The position numbers and the translations under genes are program-made. Shown here piece after piece: positions 62,301 through 64,000 of a DNA stretch of 64,000 nt; within the stretch, counting starts at the first letter, position 1; each line of letters begins with the position of its first letter. The stretch covers positions 1-64,000 of the forward strand of contig WFMF01000661.1 of the NCBI GenBank assembly GCA_011033025.1, in the 5' to 3' direction. The stretch is from Beroe forskalii. Its lineage: Eukaryota; Ctenophora; Nuda; Beroida; Beroidae. Under the pieces are notes generated by a model. That model searched no databases and was not told the origin of the DNA. It saw nothing but the letters and a program-made list of their open reading frames with translations.

Positions 62301-63815
62301 GACACCACCAATGACTTCCCAGATACCCGGCCCTGACTGTCTTTAAATCAATTTAAATCTGTAGGGTGAATAAACACCGTAAATAAACATATTTATGAAT
62401 AAACATGTCAACTAACCGAGTGCCATTACGAAGTGCCCTAACTTTGTGCCCCAGTGCCCTAACGTAGTGCCCTGAGTGCCCTAACTTTGTGCCCCAGTGC
62501 CCTAACGTAGTGCCCTGAGTGCCCTGAGTGCCCTAACGTAGTGCCCTAGTGCCCTTCAGTGCCCTGACGCTACAAGGTTCATGGCATTTAGGCCACTTGC
62601 AAACCAAAGCAAGGGCAAATGTTTATGGATATTCATGGAAAATAATTTCAGGCAAATTATTTTCTCCCCGTGGTAAAGCATGAGTTCGTATCAAAATTAA
62701 TCAATTATCATAGTGACGTATAATTAATTATATAATGGTTAATGGAACAACGAATCGTGAAAACAATAACAGCCAGAAAGGAGAAATTGAGAAAGGACTC
62801 AGCTATGGTATGGCAGTTTTGTCATTTTGAGGAATGAGGAATGTTACTCTTAGAAATTCAATAATTCATATACTGCAGTACGGTACCGCAAAAAATGAAG
62901 TTTATTAAAACTTATTTCTCAAACCAACGAAGCTTATCAGTGAAACACTATATGGCACTAGGTGGCATGAAGTGGACCACGAGAACGTTTTCCATTCCCA
63001 AAAATAAATAATGAGCACTTAACTCTTAAAGAAACAAGTGATTTCGTACACCTCAAGCAAGATAATTGCGTGATTTGGTCGAAAGGTCATTGCTATGCTT
63101 TGATTACAAAGATCGAGAAGCAATTTCTCAATTTATCGAGAATAAGAGAATGGTATTCTGCTTAATTTCAACATTCCCGATCCACTAGCGCAGTACTTCC
63201 GTACTCAAGACTCAATTTCAGAGTTTATCGGCAAAATGAAATTAATTTTCTAGCACGAGCTCCAATGGCAATATTTTGTTCCTAATTAATAATCCCATCA
63301 GTTAATTCACACGTTCCCTGCGTTACTCTTATTATTACGCTGAACAAACTTAAAGGCATGGTTGTCAGTGAATAAAGGCGCGTCGTAATACTAAAACTAA
63401 TACGCCTCGCAGAGCGGCACCCGATTTCAAATAAAATGTGAAATAATGGGTCTGACGACGTCAGAAAAAGGCATGGCTGTAACATAGGATCGTTCCTTAT
63501 TTTAAACAAAATTTGAAATAATGGGGGAGGGGTTTTCCAATGATTACTGTTACAATGTTACCCGCAACAAATACAACTTCATAAACTTGAATTTTTATGG
63601 GTTCAAAGTCAAGAAAACGGCCAAAATTGATTTTGCGTAATATTCGTGGTTTTCAATCAATCAATCAAAAAGGCATGGCTGTAACATACCTGCACTCCGA
63701 CGGTTCTGACTGGTAGTAAGACCGGGTAGATCTTTGGGTGGTCCTTCAAACTGATTAGGAATTCTCGCTTGGCGTCAGATAACTGGGCCTCCAGACTGTT
63801 GAGCATCTGCGATTG
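53390..63815 (-). CDS. GMPS: GMP synthase (glutamine-hydrolysing), C-terminal half; partial
   Basis: Six minus-strand exons match the GMP synthase dimerisation region: 63690-63815 (ending VLLPVRTVGVQ), 57625-57681 (GDGRSYSFAAGFSTDTGAK), 54356-54446 (YIFGGMVEAPVRDITPTLL), 53880-53977 (QMPVVLLPLHFDR), 53579-53652 (VVLRPFVTQDFMTG) and 53390-53456 (AAIPGVHLPEQCVNDIVSAV). Phases agree: 0-0, 0-0, 2-0, 0-2, 2-1, 1-2. GMP synthase aminates XMP to GMP with glutamine and ATP in purine synthesis. The glutaminase and ATP-pyrophosphatase domains lie right of the window. An exon for the short segment between GDGRSYS and YIFG was not found, nor the last exon (expected to end near PPGTTEWE). Two other genes and a 3 kb element lie inside introns. 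Several of its junctions carry tandem repeats. Confidence 0.85.
53539..53580 (-). repeat. 20-bp tandem repeat copying a GMPS donor
   Basis: On the minus strand the exon end ...ACAG is followed by GTGCGTTACATCTCACGCAG twice, giving two CAG|GTGCG donors 20 bp apart. The second CGCAG could equally serve as an acceptor. Confidence 0.8.
54445..54600 (-). repeat. About 34-bp tandem repeat copying a GMPS acceptor
   Basis: On the minus strand TATTTCAG|GTGTTGCTATA is the acceptor and exon start of the YIFG exon. The same junction recurs upstream about every 33-34 bp (plus-strand CACCTGAAATATAGC near 54445, 54479, 54513, 54546 and 54580). Any copy could be used as acceptor, and its GTGTTG start resembles a donor. 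A stray copy lies at about 57197. Confidence 0.8.
55366..55850 (+). repeat. Tandem array of acceptor plus start codon plus signal-peptide start
   Basis: Seven copies of CAGGAAATGATTTTACCC-type sequence followed by a CT-rich segment, near 55366, 55420, 55477, 55612, 55739, 55794 and 55846. Each keeps or nearly keeps the AG, the ATG and the codons for a leucine-rich signal peptide beginning MILPLL. The last copy is the one joined to the gene at 55851. Confidence 0.8.
55851..56553 (+). CDS. Small secreted protein of 183 residues, function unknown
   Basis: Exons 55851-56008 and 56160-56553 (acceptor TTTACTCAG keeps frame) give 183 residues. The N terminus MILPFLLLLLSLAPLSSSS is a clear signal peptide, followed by a cysteine cluster (NCYTRQCNYC, TDTTCAIRYD). 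The rest is beta-rich in character (RWGSANTLILFNTAG, TEWSLSMEADRVTVRVGEW) and ends YYDNLFALCEED. The stretch around EWSLS...VTVRVG...LLIGEC recalls modules A1 and A2 of the TSP1-kringle protein, but this is weak. The start is preceded by an AG acceptor, so an upstream untranslated exon is likely, and the preceding array offers alternative starts. The gene lies inside a GMPS intron on the opposite strand. Confidence 0.7.
56978..57110. repeat. Foldback element, about 130 bp
   Basis: GTGTCGAACTCATAT at the left end pairs with ATATGAGTTCGACAC at the right. Inner stems GCGCGGCTTTTCAATGCGCG and its complement flank a centre with CTGCCTGTAATTAACAGGCAG. It is the same family as 57265-57410. Confidence 0.85.
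57265..57410. repeat. Second foldback element of the same family
   Basis: GACATGTCCGACTTACGTGC pairs with GCACGTAGGAGTTTGACCTG, with inner TTTTTCATGCGCTG and CAGCGCATGAAAAA. The centre is AATATTATTAACAAGC. The two copies lie 160 bp apart in a GMPS intron. Confidence 0.8.
57460..57565. repeat. TTACCGCATTATT / TTACCGCACTCC array
   Basis: Ten-to-fourteen-bp units TTTACCGCA(C/T)T recur from 57440 to 57560. On the minus strand each reads GCGGTAAAT, a donor-like word. The array starts about 60 bp inside the intron after the GDGRSYS exon. Confidence 0.7.
57705..57805. repeat. 20-bp repeat ACGAGTTATTACGTCATTTC, five copies
   Basis: Five head-to-tail units lie just upstream (minus strand) of the acceptor of the GDGRSYS exon. 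Each contains ACGTCA or GCGTCA. The acceptor itself is not part of the unit. Confidence 0.85.
58289..59505 (-). CDS. Secreted cysteine-rich protein, about 405 residues, one frameshift
   Basis: The start MSSWLGILVMMSCCGCSIA is a signal peptide. A Cys-dense region follows with repeated CC pairs (ECCCAYPKCAVCPYADWFC, GKYCCQVDECCGDGCC, then GTCCAAGKCCGDKCC and ERCCGGENCCGEGESCCGG), somewhat granulin-like but without the exact spacing. The C-terminal 200 residues have VFNPCDNPNRGL, also seen as [12 protein letters not shown] in module B1 of the TSP1-kringle protein. The N-terminal and C-terminal halves are in different frames. 1217 nt is one base short of whole codons, and the shift falls at the CCC run 59068-59070. 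A lost base in a homopolymer is likely. The gene is intronless and lies in a GMPS intron on the same strand. Confidence 0.75.
59537..59550. repeat. Left 14-bp target duplication
   Basis: TCATGGCATTTAGG here and at 62579-62592 flank the 3 kb element. The match is exact over 14 bases. Confidence 0.8.
60180..60265. repeat. 19-bp repeat CTTTTGATCAAGTGATTAC, four copies
   Basis: Four near-identical copies lie inside the 3 kb element, followed by an inverted partner TGATCACATTATTCATGTGA at about 60296. Confidence 0.8.
60606..60775. repeat. Foldback with ACCACGCG ... CGCGTGGT ends
   Basis: ATATAACCACGCGACTAGAGAGAGACTTTTG-type sequence (ends ATATAACCACGCG and AGAGAGACTTTTG) pairs with CAAAAGTCTCTCT and CGCGTGGTTATAT. 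A related hairpin is at 61618-61730. Confidence 0.65.
61390..61500. repeat. CAGGGTAAATA short tandem repeat
   Basis: About eight units of CAGGGTAAATAGA or CAGGGTAAATAAG. It is inside the 3 kb element. Confidence 0.85.
62579..62592. repeat. Right 14-bp target duplication
   Basis: TCATGGCATTTAGG, identical to 59537-59550. Confidence 0.8.
62593..63689. other. GMPS intron sequence right of the 3 kb element
   Basis: AT-rich. GGGTCTGACGACGTCAGA at 63449 and AAATAATGGG words match the left-arm insertion at about 5398, so a common dispersed repeat is present. The phrase AAAAGGCATGGCTGTAACAT occurs at 63465 and 63669, framing a duplication of about 200 bp. No exon is seen until 63690. Confidence 0.5.
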
Positions 63816-64000
63816 CTGAAAACGGCCTTTGTCAACTTGGTGTGTTATTCGAATATCAAAAAAATGCTATTAAAAATTCTACATTTGTACAACTAAAAAA
63901 GTTCTCCAAATCATTAAAACAGAGGTGTTGCGACGTCTGATAATGTATTATGCTATTTCCACACGAACGCCATTTGTAAAATAATAATTATCAAGAATAA

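Larger units (their letters stand above)
59551..62578. mobile_element. 3 kb element with terminal 21-bp minisatellites in opposite orientation
   Basis: Flanked by an exact 14-bp direct repeat. The ends read ACCTTGTCACG and, inverted, ACCTTGTAGCG. Just inside, the left end has about ten CAGGGCACTGGGGCACTACGT units (59570-59830), and the right end has the complementary AGTGCCCTAACGTAGTGCCC units (62418-62570, plus a patch at 61803-61845). The interior holds hairpins with ACCACGCG, short tandem repeats and AT-rich sequence. A minus-strand frame of 93 codons (62257-61976) is the longest and resembles nothing that I know. No transposase motif is seen, so it is probably non-autonomous. Confidence 0.65.

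Overview
The window is nuclear DNA of an animal, most likely a marine invertebrate with a repeat-rich, heterozygous genome. Genes are split by GT-AG introns with consistent phases. They encode metazoan extracellular modules (thrombospondin type 1, kringle, ephrin-receptor-like) beside ordinary enzymes (gamma-glutamyltransferase, GMP synthase, papain-type protease, NAALADase-like protein). I cannot name the taxon from sequence alone. I see no rRNA, CRISPR or viral genes, and no tRNA that I could support.

Layout. The largest structure is an inverted duplication. The left arm (1-9172, running off the window start) is the reverse complement of the right arm (about 33053-48680), with roughly 24 kb between them. 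The right arm is longer because it holds a 5.1 kb element full of 21-bp minisatellite, a tandem duplication and a 144-bp satellite. The left arm has its own 1.6 kb insertion and several foldback elements. Each arm carries the 5' end of the same secreted TSP1 gene. The right copy is complete: 15 exons on the minus strand, 34878 to 25094, 1219 residues. The left copy stops inside exon 5 at the arm boundary.

Between the arms lie a truncated NAALADase-like gene (minus, 12870-10413), a C2-domain gene with a myristoylation-type N terminus (plus, 16658-19383), a membrane-anchored gamma-glutamyltransferase (plus, 21455-23766) and most of the TSP1-kringle gene. The left TSP1 copy and the NAALADase-like gene are both cut off facing one another across an error-rich 163-bp repeat (9545-10070), so this junction may be an assembly join.

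Right of the duplication come a 30-bp minisatellite (49140-49895), a cysteine protease (plus, 51294-52834) and the C-terminal half of GMP synthase on the minus strand (exons from 63815 to 53390). Introns of GMP synthase contain a small secreted protein gene (plus, 55851-56553), a cysteine-rich secreted protein gene (minus, 59505-58289) and a 3 kb mobile element with a 14-bp target duplication (59551-62577).

The most striking recurrent signal is that tandem repeats sit on exon-intron junctions and copy the splice site itself. Seven junctions in four or five genes show this: 43 bp x about 27, 20 bp x 3, 20 bp x 2, about 34 bp x 5, a 54-127 bp spaced array x 7, and two degenerate arrays. In at least four of them the repeated core is AG|GT-like, so each copy could serve as donor and acceptor. 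This points to a process that expands introns, or makes new ones, by tandem duplication at splice sites.
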